Source: Parietaria judaica
Lineage: Eukaryota > Streptophyta > Magnoliopsida > Rosales > Urticaceae
Length of the DNA: 64,000 nt
Assembly: GCA_954871525.1 (NCBI GenBank)
Contig: OX940868.1
Span: 9,786,056-9,850,055, forward strand
Direction: 5' to 3'
Shown here: positions 24,511-39,989 of the stretch, one piece after another
Layout of the letters: every line of letters begins with the position of its first letter
Numbering within the stretch: position 1 is the first letter of the stretch
The notes under the pieces: model-generated
The model's database searches: none
Told to the model about the DNA's origin: nothing
The model's input: the letters and a program-made list of their open reading frames with translations, nothing else
Position numbers and translations under genes: made by a program

Positions 24511-25463
24511 CAAGGTTTAAAATGCCGCTTGCCGTTTTCGTTTCAAATTTTTCGTTTTACGGATATATCGCTTGCCGATGGGTATGTCGATGGGCAAATG
24601 GTAAAAAAAGGGCATGTCGTTTACCGGATTTATCGCATTTTTTGAATGGGCATACCGCTTGCCGATGGATATGCCGACGGATATTCTGTAAAAATATTTG
24701 AGTATTTAAGCATGATATTTATATAGGTTCAAAACTACATATTTAATAAATACAAGACATAATTGTATACAACAAAACACATTTGTAACTTAAATATGTA
24801 GGTGAAATGTATAATGTAAAATCACATTATTAGTTGAAGTGTATAATATTAAGTCAAATTATTATGTGAAGTGAATATGTTAAGTGTGTTATAATAAGTG
24901 AATATGCATGTAAATTGTGTATGTATGTTAACAAATTTATTATTAGTTGAAGAATATAATATTATATATTAAGTGTATAATATTATTTGAAGTGTATAAT
25001 ATTAAGTTAATTTATTAGGTGAAGTGTATGTTAAGTGTGAATGTGTGATATTAGTTGAATAACAAAAGTCCCACATTGTTAGATGATAAGAGTTTGGTGA
25101 TGTTTATATACCAAATATTATGGACAAGGGCTTGGGCCCTTAGGGTCATAGGATTTTGTGGATGGGGGAGGACTCACACAAATGTACTACCACACGCGCG
25201 CGCCGCCGCCGGCCGAGACGGGGTAGGGTGGGGTGGGGTCAAAAGTTTAATTGCTATTTTTGCCTTGCCGAAATCTACCAATAGTTTAATTTTTTTCGAA
25301 ATTCCAGTCATTTTTCGCCAGTTTTATGAGTAAAAACGACAAGAGGCATGACAAACGAATGTCGTTTGGAATTTCCCGAAAAATGGTAAAACGACAGCGA
25401 AAGGGTAAGAATGTCGTTTCGGTGTTCTCTTCAAACCGATTTCGACCGAAATTTGACACCTTG
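24511..25463. mobile_element. hAT-like element, 953 bp, perfect 8-bp TSD
   Basis: It begins CAAGGTTTAAAATG and ends CATTTGACACCTTG in inverted form (CAAGGTGTCAAAT). Both sides carry ATATGTGT (24503-24510 and 25464-25471). The left 200 bp repeats GCTTGCCGATGG and CGTTTTACGG motifs and is the inverse of the right end of the 18476-18944 element, so both belong to one family. The interior includes a later-looking segment starting AAAAGTCCCACATTG (25065) and a GC-rich stretch (25195-25240). Confidence 0.75.
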
Positions 25464-25471
25464 ATATGTGT

Positions 25472-26412
25472 GCACACATATAAAAACGCATATATTCACA
25501 TAATATATACAAAAGTATAAAATAGAGAAAACATATTTTCATCGAAAATAAAATTACAACGAAAGAGGGTGCAATTAAAAGAACAATTACAATAATATGC
25601 CAATTATGCCTCCCGGATACGCACACGCCACACGGTCCTCAGCCGCGATTTTGCGGTCACAGCATGCTGTGTCACGAACTGTTTGCGGCCGTTTTTCCTT
25701 AAAAGAGTAAAGCTTTTTCCAAGAGAAAAATGAGGAGCTTCGGCAGCCTCCCTACGAGTGTCATTTTCATGGCCAGGGCCGGGGCCACCAATTCGCAGCC
25801 CTGGGATGAAGACTATACGCAGACACATGGGTGGCACGTGGTTTGATAAACAATATTTGGAGGTATTACACATGATAAATTAAATCCTTGCTAGCCAGAG
25901 AAAAGGACATTGAATTAGTGTATTTTCCATTGAATGCAAAAAGTCAAGCCTTAATTCTTGTAATTTATTATTAAGATTTTGTGTAAAATCTATTATTCTT
26001 TATTTCTTTACATATTCTGATACTTATGCCGGCAGTTAGTTCGGTTATTTCTTTTGTTTTCCTGTCGTTTCTCTCTGCAGGTTTATGTCGTTTGTCTTTA
26101 ATTAGTGTGACATGTCGTTTTTATTATATGTAATTAATGTAATTAGCACGTGTGATTATTGAGCTGTCAAGCTGATTTATAAAGCTTCAAACATAAAGCT
26201 CCGTACAATCTCTCGTGCTACATTGATTGGTATATATATACCCCAATCATTTTTTTGTAATATTCAATTCGATTAATCAATAAAGTCTGCGAGTTTCTCT
26301 CTCGTCTCAGCTTCGTCTTCTTCCTCAGTCAGAAATTCTGTTTCTTGATCTTTCTTGCAATCAGATGAAAGAAAGGCATATATATACATACTCGCAAATC
26401 ACGAATTGTGAT
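25472..26412. other. repeat-derived spacer
   Basis: It contains CAGGGCCGGGGCC near 25775, which resembles a hAT terminus, but no partner end was found. The stretch 26030-26340 resembles an LTR (AGTTAGTTCGG start, pyrimidine-rich end), without clear boundaries. No gene is supportable. Confidence 0.35.
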
Positions 26413-27346
26413 TGTTAAGGTCAGATTTGGTCAGATTTGGTCAAATCCATCCTTAACGCTACTCATGTCGTTTTATCCAGAAATGACGTGAAATTGAGGC
26501 AGGGAAATTCGTTGACTATTGGTCAACGAAGGAACATGCTCGAGGAAGTCCAACCCGCGACGAAGTTACTCGAGGAGGTTAAGCAGTGGGGAAGTTACTC
26601 GAGGAAGTTGACCGAAAGCGCGACGGGGATATACACTGAGGAAGCGAGCAAGAACGCCAACAAAGACGTGTCAGAGTGTACGACCATCCACGTTAAAGGA
26701 GGTTGAGGCATTGTCGGTGGCCCGAAGGAGTCCCTACGTGCGTTAGACCCCTGAAGTGGTCTCAGGATGTTATGCATAGTTTTGACGGAGGAATCAATGA
26801 ATATGGCAGAGAAGGACCACATGAAGGACTACATGGAGGACCACATGAAGATCAACGGTGAGATCGGCTAGGGCAAAAAACCATGTGAAGATCAACAATG
26901 AGATGAGCCAGGGGAAGCTTGCCTATAAATAGTAAGAGAGAATCCTATTGAAAGGGGAGAGAACCAGAGGCTGGAGAACCAGGGGCTGGAAAATCCCATG
27001 GAGAGAGCCAAAAAAGAAACCAGAAGGAGATAAAAAGAGAAACACCACCCACTTTGAACTACGTGATGACTTGATCTTGGTATACCGGGTATGTAGGAAA
27101 CCTCGCCGGAGGCGGCGGGGTGAGGCATCATATCGTGAGGAAACATAGAGAGAGTCAGAGAGAGAGAGAGCAATAAGATGTATTTACAAGCTGTGATTCC
27201 CAAGTTCATCGATAAAGAAAGTTCTTAGTTGTCTTCTTCGTTCTTTTGTCGTTCTTAGCTAACAAAGGGGATTAAACCCGAACTCCTCTCTTTAAACTCG
27301 AGGAAGTATCCTCGTGACTGTTTATGGGTGATTTTTCCCCTCAACA
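26413..27346 (+). mobile_element. solo LTR, 934 bp
   Basis: The ends are TGTTAAGG and CCTCAACA, inverted with one difference. The flanks GTGAT and ATGAT agree at four of five bases. A TATA box (CCTATAAATAG) lies near 26925 on the plus strand. The presumed U3 has repeats of CTCGAGGAAGTT (26538-26605). The segment GAACTACGTGATGACTTGATC followed by GGTATGTAGG lies at about 27056-27096; this block is common in plant LTRs. No internal domain adjoins. Confidence 0.7.
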
Positions 27347-29286
27347 ATGATCGCTATTAATTTCCCCTAAATCATTTCTATGACGCACATTGTTAACGAA
27401 GTTTAGCTTTTCATTAAACATTGGATTTATACCGTAAGCTCTAAAATAGTTGAGATTTATGAGTGGTGTGCGAGAGATTATCGGGTGTTAAGGAACATTG
27501 AAGTTCCAATTATCAAGTGAAAGTTGAAAATAATAATAATAATAATAAAAAAAATTAGGTCTCATAGATGGACTCCACGGAACGAAGGTAAATTAAATCT
27601 CAACTTAAATAGGAGTAGCTTTGGTAACTTTGGTCGTTTGGTGGAGGAGGTATCTTGCATGACTATTCACGTAAATATTTATTTGGATTTTTAAATATGT
27701 TGGTACTTGTTCTAATAATTGAAGCAGTTGGGATATGACGGGTTTGACATCGAATGTGACTCTCATGGAAATGCTAAGTCAGGTGCCTTAAAGCATCTCC
27801 ACCCGAACCCTATTTCTTCAAAATGGTGTTGGGTGGAGCTCCACCCGAACTCCATATCTCACTTTATTATGGAGTGAGATGTGTTTTACGAATAGTGTTG
27901 TTCCAAATTAGGCGTTACACTATTCATCCCTCCATTTATTTTCTTTATTTATATTTTAATCCTTTAAGAGTTTTTTATTTATACAATTGACTATATTTTA
28001 AAAAAATATTTCATATTTGATCCCAAAAATATTTATATAAATTAGTTTAAGTGTTTGTTTTATTTAAATTAATTATTTTCAATAATTTAAAACGCCAAAA
28101 CATTTAAATCCATTGCTTTTAAGTGTAATTTCTAATGAAATAAAAAAATTAAGGAATGAAAAAACAAAATGACGAAAAAAGGCGTTAATATGCATACTCG
28201 TATTTTAAATTAATTTATATAATGATTATGATTATTTTGAGCAATCACTGATTCCAAATGTTCATCGACTGCTTAAATAAAAGTTTCATAAGTTTAACGA
28301 AAAAAATACTAAATATATAGTTAAGTTGTTTGTTGCACACAAGCTAAAAAAAGTCTAGTTTTTAAATTATAGTAGTCTTACGAAATAAAATGCTACGTTT
28401 CGAGCACCAAAATGCATAGCATTGTTGTCAATTACTCAAATGATCTTTTAGTATTGCAGATCATCGTTAAATCAATACTCAATAGATATAACTATGTAAA
28501 ACTTTGACTTTAACTAACATTATTAAATTATGACTCGGTAAATAAAAAATCGTTTGGTTTCAGCCTTAAAGATTCTATAGCTAACTTTACTGCACAAATA
28601 TGATAAGAACAATATGACTCCAAATGAGAAAATGGGACACATAATAATCATTAGCATAATTAAACACCGCTTTTGAGGGAGGAAAAGGGGTCTCTTAGAT
28701 CATGAACCAACATTATTAACTCACGTAGATTAATCTCAAAACATCATTGCATGTTCACCTCTTAAATTCAATCTTAAAACTGATTGTCTGGCTTTTTTTT
28801 TTTTCACGTTGCCTTTTAAACAAAGCTAAGAAAAATAAGAATTGGGTTCGTTGCATCATGATTGGGAAAAGGACACAAGTGACCCTCGTTGTGAGCAGAA
28901 AGGCAATTCGGCGCAATTTAAGCTGGAAAGTCGGTCAAGAAAGGGTACAAAATGTTTGTGTGTCTCATATTAGAGAGCGTGAAATATCATAATTGAGGCA
29001 TGTTTTGAAAATAAAAATTCAAATCTCTAAAAATGTCATCTCTTTTGCCTGTATAAAGATGGGTCCTCAAGTCCTGATAATTGCTCCAACTGTCAGACAA
29101 AACTTGCTTGTTTTGCCTCACACTTTTGCCGTTTTTAGGAGAAAATCATCATCATGGATTTGACGATTTGCTTTTAAAGTTTAGTGTAATTGATTTTGCT
29201 CATTATCCACATGCAATGCAAGTAAGGGTTTACGATCCACACATATATACATATGTAAAGTTTTAATCAAGTCACAAGTATAGCCA
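27347..29286. other. intergenic, no gene seen
   Basis: AT-rich DNA. A segment at 27790-27860 with repeated CTCCACCCGAAC is probably the end of a MITE, but no second end was found. Small open frames between 28747 and 29266 lack recognisable domains or splice context. Confidence 0.5.
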
Positions 29287-29295
29287 TAAAGTTAA

Positions 29296-29802
29296 GGGTT
29301 ATTACGCGTAAAAGCAACTAATTTTTTTTAAAATAGAGCGGCATAGAGCCAATTTAAAAAAACCGTGGAAAAATTATCAAAGTTCACACTTTTGGTGAAT
29401 CGGTAGACTCAATCTACGTTTTCGTTACTTTTTCTTTTACTATTACTATTAATTATAATGTCAACAACACAAATCACGATGTTATTGAAGAGATTAATTG
29501 CTAAATCGAGAGAGAAAGTGAGAAGAAAAATAAGAATTTGCATTATTGATGCTCAGAGAATTTGTGTTTACATTCAATTTCTTTTTGATATTCGTGGGTT
29601 CGATCATTTGAGTTAATTTGTTTGATTTACGTAGACGTCATCACTAATGGAAATAATAATAATAAATTAACGGAAAAAATGGATGAGGTCTGCCAATTCA
29701 CTAAAAAAGGGTGAACTTTGATACTTAAGCCACAATATTTTAAAGTTAGTTTTATGCCGTCCTATTTTTAAACAACTTGACTACTTTTGCTTGTAATAAC
29801 CC
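29296..29802. mobile_element. foldback element, 507 bp, 9-bp TSD
   Basis: It begins GGGTTATTACGCGTAAAAGC and ends in the inverse of GGGTTATTACAAGCAAAAG. The flanks are TAAAGTTAA (29287-29295) and TAAAGTAAA (29803-29811), eight of nine identical. The interior includes further inverted pieces. No coding capacity is seen. Confidence 0.7.
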
Positions 29803-30511
29803 TAAAGTAAAATAAAAGGATAATAACACCATAAGTTTCTAAAGTTATTCAAATTGGGGCGGCATATTCCCATATTACCACAGTTCACGTTTTTGTCCAT
29901 ATTAATTCAACTCTTTGAAATTAATATGTAGAGTAGTATTCGTATTTACATCAAGACTCAATTTGTGTTGAAATTGTACGATTTAACTCTGGTTTAGAAG
30001 AAACATCTATAACATTTCAATTTAGTTGATAAAAATTGTAATTTTTCTACGACATAAACATAGAGTATCGTTGACGTAGGAAGACTTTGTCCTCAAATAA
30101 ACGATACGTAGTTTTGCCTATGTGGGGTAAGAACAACTTTTAGTTAATTCATCGTGTCTTCCGATAACTCATCATTGTCAATGCAACGTCGTTTTACCTG
30201 GTGGATTTAATCGAATTTAGGCCAACATGGTAAAAAGATTTCGGCAAGGCTCTAAAGTAGGTATAAACTAATGTTTACTTTGGTTTCAGAGACTAGTGTA
30301 AAGATCTAGTCTATTTTCAGAATAGGTAGCAAAGAAAGTGATGCTATTGTCGTACAACAATACTTGACGGCTTAAACTATCCATACTAGAAGGCATCGAT
30401 GGTGATTTACATCCAATCCATCGAGACTTAACTAACTATATGAACTAGTTAAACCAATTCTATATCGACGAAGACACAAACAATGTCCAAGAATATTTTG
30501 TTATCTTTTTA

Positions 30512-31932
30512 GAGATAATAGCGGCAAAAGTGGTCAAAGTTAGGTCGAGTGTGCAAATAAGTAGCCAAACTGATTTAATATCGGCATAAGTAGCGAAAGT
30601 TTACCAAACCGTGTACAGTACAAATTCCATCCATTTCAAGTCAACGCCGTTTGCCACGTCATTTCCACAAGTCTTGAGCTTTGGCCACTTATTTGCACAC
30701 TCGGCCTAATTTTAGCCACTTTTGCCGCTATTATCCCTTATTTTTTTACGTTCCAAAGTATTTTTTAGCTTTTATCTAGATTTTTTTGGTTTTTTCTTTT
30801 TCTTAAGATTTGACTAAAACTTGATTTCCGAAAGAATTGATTCCGTTTCTTAAATTTAGAACGCTGAATATCACTCTCAATTTTCAAAACATTAAAATGT
30901 GTTATCGGTTTCACATGTAATTTAGGATTATAGTATTTGACATAAAACCTCTATATACTTAATTGTTAGGGACCATTAGATTATTTTAAAGGAATTGGTA
31001 CGAAATACCCATTTAGCCACAAGTTTTTTTTTTTAATTACTCATTGTGTGTATTAAAATGTACTAAAATATGTATGTTTTAATAAGTTCGTACAAAATAA
31101 AAATTTCGTTAATAATGTTGGCCTAACATTGTTAGTTAGAGCCGAGACTAAAATTGAGACTTTTTTACATTATTTTATTAAGATTATTAATTTTATGAAA
31201 TTTTGTTAAATACAATAAAATTTCCTAACATGGTACAATACAATTTCATAAAATTAATAATCTTAATAAAATAATGTAAAAAGGTCTCGATTTTAGTCTC
31301 GGATCTAACTAACAATGTTAGGCCAACATTATTAACGAAATTTATTTTGTACAAAGTTTTTAAAACATACATACTTTAATACATTTTAAAACACACAATG
31401 AGTAATTTGAATAAAAAAAACTTGTGGCTAAATGGGTATTTCGTACCAATTCCTTTAAAAAAAATATAATGGTCCCTAACAATTAAATATATAGAGGTTT
31501 TATGTCAAATCCTATGATCGTAAATTACATGTGAAACCGATAACACATTTTAATGTTTTCAAAATTGAGAGTGATATTCAACGTTCTAAATATAAAAAAC
31601 AGAATCAGTTCCTTCAAAAATCAAGTTTTAGTCAAATCTTAATAAAAAAAAATAACAAAAAAAATATAGATAAACCCTAAAAAATACTTTGGAACGTAAA
31701 AAAAAAGGGATAATAGCGGCAAAAGTGGCTAAAGTTAGGCCGAGTGTGCAAATAAGTGGCCAAAGCTCAACATTTGTGGAAATGACGTGGCAAACGGCGT
31801 TGACATGAAATGAATGGAATTTGTATTTTCCACGGTTTGGTAAACTTTGGCTACTTATGTTGATATTAAATCGGTTTGGTCACTTATTTGCACACTTGGC
31901 TTAACTTTGGCCATTTTTGCCGCTATTATCCC
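30512..31932. mobile_element. foldback element, 1421 bp, perfect 9-bp TSD
   Basis: The whole element is one inverted repeat with arms of about 690-720 bp meeting near 31205. The flanks are ATCTTTTTA on both sides (30503-30511 and 31933-31941). The ends are GAGATAATAGCGGC and GCCGCTATTATCCC. Each outer 225 bp is itself nearly palindromic (GTGTGCAAATAAGTGGCC and its inverse), so hairpins sit inside the large hairpin. It has no transposase gene. A half copy lies at 12594-13273 and a 263-bp relative of the outer part at 51745-53840. Confidence 0.88.
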
Positions 31933-31941
31933 ATCTTTTTA

Positions 31942-31988
31942 TAATCTTTATTTTTGTGACGTTGCAATTTATTTTAACTTAATATAAC

Positions 31989-32034
<46 letters not shown>

Positions 32035-33520
32035 TAACAAGATTTTACTATAATAACTAGTCAAAGACTTGTGTGTTTTTATTTTCTAATTTTATACATG
32101 AAACGAAAAAATCATTTATAAAAACATAAACGAATGCTACTGAATTCAGTATTTATGCCGTTGATGTTCCTTTAGACGAACGCTACTAAATTCAGTACTT
32201 ATGCCGCTGATGTCCCTTTAGAAACTACTGCTGTCCTGGTGATATGAAGAATGACCAAGAAAGGGTTGGTCATTGTCAACGACTTTCTAAAGTTAGTAGT
32301 ATTACTATTAGTGTATGTTATTGTTTGACTTTCGGATAAACTGATAGAGACTTGCCTGCTCTTACGTTAATTATTTATTTTGGAATCTTTAATGTTAATT
32401 GTTCGAAAACGATTAATTAAATTAGAGAGAGATTTTTCAAGAACATTTGAATAATTTATTTATTTCTTGAAGAAACAAACAAAACGAGCCTCTCACTCCT
32501 CATGAGACCTCCCACTTAATCCACTAATTATATTTCGGTGCGATTTTCCTATTTATCACATGATATTGACATCCACGTTAATTTTTTTCTCACGTACCAA
32601 TTTTGCCCTTAGCGATATATAATTTTGGAATTCACGGCTTCAATTCCAAAACTATACTAAGAGATGATTTGTTGCTGTGTGATGTTTTATCTATTAAAAT
32701 TATATTATTAATATAGAGCACGGCACTACAATAGTTTAAATTTCACGGCAAAACTTTTATCACTATCTAAAAGTGCGAAAATCTAACAAGTAGTAATAGT
32801 ACTTCACTAATATAGTGAAAGTTTTATTGGCCTATTAGGTGACATCTCTTATATTTATGAGCATTATATGCTGACATTTTGTTCAAATAGGATGCGGTTA
32901 AAGCTTTAAAAATAATGGTTTCGATTTTAGAGACATAAAATTGAAAATATTTTTGATGTTTTTAATGTGGATGTTCAAAATATCAAAGATAATAATAAAA
33001 ATATTCTATTAAAATTAATAATTATATTTTTTATTTTAAATAACGCAAACAAAATAATTATTTATGAAACGTGAATGAAGGCTAGAGAAGTGTGGAACAT
33101 ATATACTTAGAGAAGAAGAGTCTTACATTGAATAATCGCCAAAAACTTCAAAGAAAAATGTCAAGTGTATGACTTTTGTAATTCTCGCATAATCGCCGAT
33201 GTCATTGAGATCATTAGCGACTTAGCGTGTCCGTTTTAGTTCGTTCTTCGCAACATCTCGTGCAGTGTAAATTTAGACTTGTTATATATATATTTTTTAA
33301 AAAAGTAGAAATTGTTAGTAAAATAAGATCAAAATGACCTTCTTAACCCAAAAATATAAGTGTGAAAAACATACGGCACACACACACACGAAACGCGACC
33401 CCAAAAGACAATGTCACACATTCCCAATAATAAACAATCTCAAAAATAAATATTATTATTACATTAAATTAAACAATATTTAGTTAGTTTAATTAAATTA
33501 AAGTTTCTCTCCGAAAACAC
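31942..33520. other. intergenic and BSK promoter region
   Basis: An AAT microsatellite lies at 31991-32034. A short duplication (TGCTACTGAATTCAGTA-like and TTTATGCCG, near 32130 and 32175) follows. The remainder is AT-rich upstream DNA of the BSK gene; no clear TATA box was chosen. Confidence 0.5.
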
Positions 33521-33654
33521 CTCGTGAGGATTGAAGAAGACGAAGAGCAAACATATATAGAGCTTTTCGAAGAAGCTCTTTCAATTCAGATCTCTCAACT
33601 CTCCACCGTCCGATCACTCCCTTCAATCTCCACCGTTGATCACTCTCTGCCGCC

Positions 33655-36513
<2,859 letters not shown>

Positions 36514-37750
36514 CCAAAAAAAAAGGAGAAGAAGAAAGTGTATAGTGTTTTTAACCGCTTCGTTCTAGTCTTGTACTTAATTTTTTTTTTTTTTTGTTTC
36601 ACTGCCTTTTTGTTTTGCGGTTTTGTGCTCTAATCTTTTTAATCTATAATTCTATATATTTTGGTGTTGCTTGTTAGAGAAAACGATCTTGAAAACCATT
36701 TTCTCTGATCTTTTCAACTTCTTAAACTCTTATTTGTTGAGAAGTGCTTGCTTCATTAAAATTAAAATTGAATGTTATATGAAAAGGTTAAGCTATTTTC
36801 TCGAACGACATTGACGGTAAACATAGGCGCAGAAATTTGAGGTAGTGGCGCCCCTGAGAACTTTATGTACGTACTGTACCTACATTGATCCCATCCTATT
36901 CCTAGGAAAGGATAGAACCCTTGACCTCTCACAGAGTGCCACATTTGACAGTCGTCAATACCGGGTATGTTTTTTTTCATTGCTTGATACTCGATCAGTT
37001 GTCCGGTGATGAAGGCACCCCCAGGGAGCCTCACATTAATGAGGTGCTCGGAAAGGGAACCCCCGTTGACATCTGCCACAAAGATAAAAGGTGGCACCAC
37101 CGCTTTACTGAATGCTGATCAAGTCATAGGACCGCCTCGGATTGCCAAGAGCTACCCGTAGGTCAACCAAGCTTCTTTAGGAACCGAGCTTGATTAAAGG
37201 AGATAATTCTCACCAATTTGTGGGAGACTTACCCCATTAACATAGCCCATCTTGTAATCAGTCCGCCAACGTAGTGCGATCCCGGTGAGTTGGCAACTTG
37301 TTATCGAACCGAACCACATAAATTCCCGCGTATCCATTAATTTTTACCTCTCTTAGTACACGTTCTTCTCACATTGTAAACAATTTGTCTTGCGATGAGA
37401 AATTGAATAAACAATTAGGTTTTTCTAATTCAATTAGAATTTGTTTTTCAAAAGCATGAATAATTATGTTTAGTTAAGTTTTTTACTTTAAAAATTTGAG
37501 TCATTGTATCATAGTTTTTGTATACGAATTTGCCAAATCAAATTAGGTTACAGGAAAGAAGAGAATGAACACAAGAGTTTGAATTCGTAGAGATGTAGGC
37601 ACACTTGTGTAACAGACTCATAACCACTCTTAACAACTATGACACGTCACCCTAACCGCTTATGTATCATTATAATGTAAATAAATATAGCATAGTACTC
37701 TTGTAATTAAATTGTAGTGGATGCAAACTTACTAGACTATACTTGAGAAC
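36514..37750. other. BSK 3' region and repeat-like spacer
   Basis: A T-rich stretch after the stop is the likely 3' UTR. From 36820 to 37330 a GC-richer segment with no recognisable domain looks repeat-derived. The 37560-37750 part may include the 3' end of the RING-CH transcript from the opposite strand. Confidence 0.4.
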
Positions 37751-37928
37751 ATAACAAATATTATGTAAATATATATAGCCATATTTAAAGGCTGTGTGAA
37801 GCCCAAATAAGTGTCCATAGTACAATTGAGTGAATGAACTCTCTATACAGATTCAAAGGCTGAAACTACCGATCACTCGTCTCATTGGAACCCTTTTCAA
37901 TTGGACAAACAATGGTTGTTTCTCATTC

Positions 37929-39751
37929 TCACGACGAGACGTTGAAGTGGAAGAGCCACGACACGACAAACGCAAAAACCATACACGCCAGAAGGAAGTT
38001 CAAGAAGCGATGGCCGTGCCAGAAGCTGCGAGAGTCCGAGGCCGCTATTGACGCTGAGATTGCAGCAGCTGTGGCGGCGTTGTGGGATTCATTCGCCAGC
38101 TCAGCCAGCTCGATCTCGCACGCCAGCTCAGCAACATTACAAGCCAAGGATTGACAAATCTCGCACGTCCTGGTCAAACATAGAGTTCTGTCACGGGACT
38201 AGAGAAGACTAATTTATCAAAAACTCAACTAAATGACAATCTAAAGGCCTGGTCCAAACCCTAAATCATAATCACCCATATCCTAAAACAAATTAGAAAA
38301 ATGTAAAAACAAAAAACAATTCAATCCCTAAAGTATAATTCTATAACGAAAATTCAAAATTAAATTGCGAGACAAAAGTAAGTTCGAACATAGTCCCTCT
38401 CAGTTTTACTCTTAGGTGCTATTTGCCCTTTGAACATTATTTCCGGGCACTTTGCCCTCTGAAATTTCATTTATGTAGAGAATACCCCAATAGGGAGCGG
38501 AGTATTTTGCACTAAAATGAAAATCCGGGGACCATATACAAAAAACCGGAGACAACCGTGTCACCATCGGATCATCCAAATCTAAGGTGAATCAGTACTA
38601 TTAACGTGCCCGCCCCAGGGTCGAGTCTCACGGAGCGCAAAACAACAATGACTAACGGTACGAATTTCAAATACTCAACCGCGGATAAACATGTTCAAGA
38701 ATGACGTTTGACATAAGTTCAAGTGTGAAAGGGCATCATTCTGCTTCATAAATTATAATCATAGTTTGTAACCAAAGCAAAGCTTGACAAGTTCAAAGAC
38801 AACAAACGACAAAAACACAATAAAAAACATGAACTGAAGAGTGCAGATTCAAAAGGGCTTTTTCATGAGTGAAGATCTCCATGATCTCGTTGGAAAGCAA
38901 CAAAACATGTGTGACTTTTTCCAAAACAATTTAAGCTCTAATAATTAGTATGGAGAGTTGAAAAGCTCCACTGGACATAATCATTGTATGAAGAAGCACA
39001 TGGGATTTGAGGTATAAGTGGAAGGATTCAGAAGTAACAATTTCTTGTCCAATTCCAATTGCCAATTACGGTAGCAATTTTTTACTCACAATGTTCACCT
39101 TTTTATTTTTATTTTTACAATTAAGCAAAAGTTTTGCGTCTCTATTCTGTGGCCGAGTCTTTTGGGGTGACACAAACACTACTTTAACGTAACGAGCACA
39201 TAAATGACCGAAAAAACCGAAACATAGAGAAATTATCTTTTGTTTTCTCAAAAGAAATCAAATTTCATCACACACAATTATTTTTTCTTCTCATTGGACA
39301 TGCATGTTTCTCCCACCACCATTAAAAAAAACACACAATGCAAAATGAACCCACTTGCTAATGCACTCTAAAAATTGAAATCAAATAAAAAAAAAAGAAA
39401 AAAAAGTGATGATCAAGTAATGAATTATTACCTGTTTCCCTTGATCTTGAACCAAGCCTCGGCGCAGTTCTTGTGAGCCGAGCCGAGGTCGTCCTTGCAG
39501 GAGCAGCCGAGCTGAATGGGGGGCCCGGACTCATGGCTGTTGCTCTCCAGGCCCAGGTGGCAAATCCGGCAATCCCTCTCCGCTTTCCCCGAGCACGAAT
39601 CCGGCTCCGCCACGACCACGAACCCGAAGCGGTACTCGTCGTAGGAGCCCCCCGTGGTGGAGAAGAACTGCGAGTCCGCGTCGCTGGCGTCACTGGCGGC
39701 GCGGCTGTGGTCGGCGGCGGCGCATTGCTCCAGATCGAGGGCGTGAGACAT
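37929..39751 (-). CDS. RING-CH (MARCH-type) E3 ubiquitin ligase, membrane anchored (2 exons, 186 aa)
   Basis: Exon 1 (39751-39432) and exon 2 (38169-37929) are joined by a 1262-bp intron with a GT donor (after AACAG) and a TTTGACCAG acceptor; the frame is kept. The joined protein has a complete C4HC3 RING-CH zinc finger: Cys61, Cys64, Cys83, Cys85, His93, Cys96, Cys109 and Cys112, with Trp100 as expected. The last two zinc ligands (TCEIC) lie just after the intron, which supports the model. A C-terminal hydrophobic segment (about 162-182, FLNFLLACMVFAFVVSWLF) should anchor it in a membrane. Such ligases transfer ubiquitin from an E2 to membrane proteins; the substrate is unknown. The 5' leader has a (CT)n tract. 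The Ala/Glu-rich linker (119-150) is not a known domain. Confidence 0.9.
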
Positions 39752-39872
39752 TGCTCCTCCTCCGGCGATGGGCCGATTTGGTGGGATTCGGGGAGATGGG
39801 TGTCGGGTTTGGTGACCCTCTCTCTCTGCTCATCAGCTTCTCTCGATGCCTGATTGATTAGTTGAGAATTGG

Positions 39873-39895
39873 GAGAGAGAGAGAGAGAGAGAGAG
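39873..39895. repeat. GA microsatellite in the RING-CH leader
   Basis: A run of GA dinucleotides lies about 120 bp upstream of the RING-CH start and reads as CT repeats on the coding strand. CT-rich leaders are common in plant genes. Confidence 0.7.
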
Positions 39896-39989
39896 GTTTG
39901 GGAATGAGAAAGGAAGAAAGAAAGCACGTTGAGGGAGTGTTTGTGTTGTGTTACAGCCAAACTCTCTCTCTCTCTGTCAAACAAGATCT

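Noticed and set aside
25770..25800. CAGGGCCGGGGCC resembling a hAT terminus
   Set aside because: No inverted partner or 8-bp duplication was found within several kilobases.
39358..39984. 208-codon minus-strand frame over the RING-CH first exon
   Set aside because: Different frame from the C4HC3 finger; its Ser/Thr/Pro-rich composition comes from the CT-rich leader and GC-rich exon.
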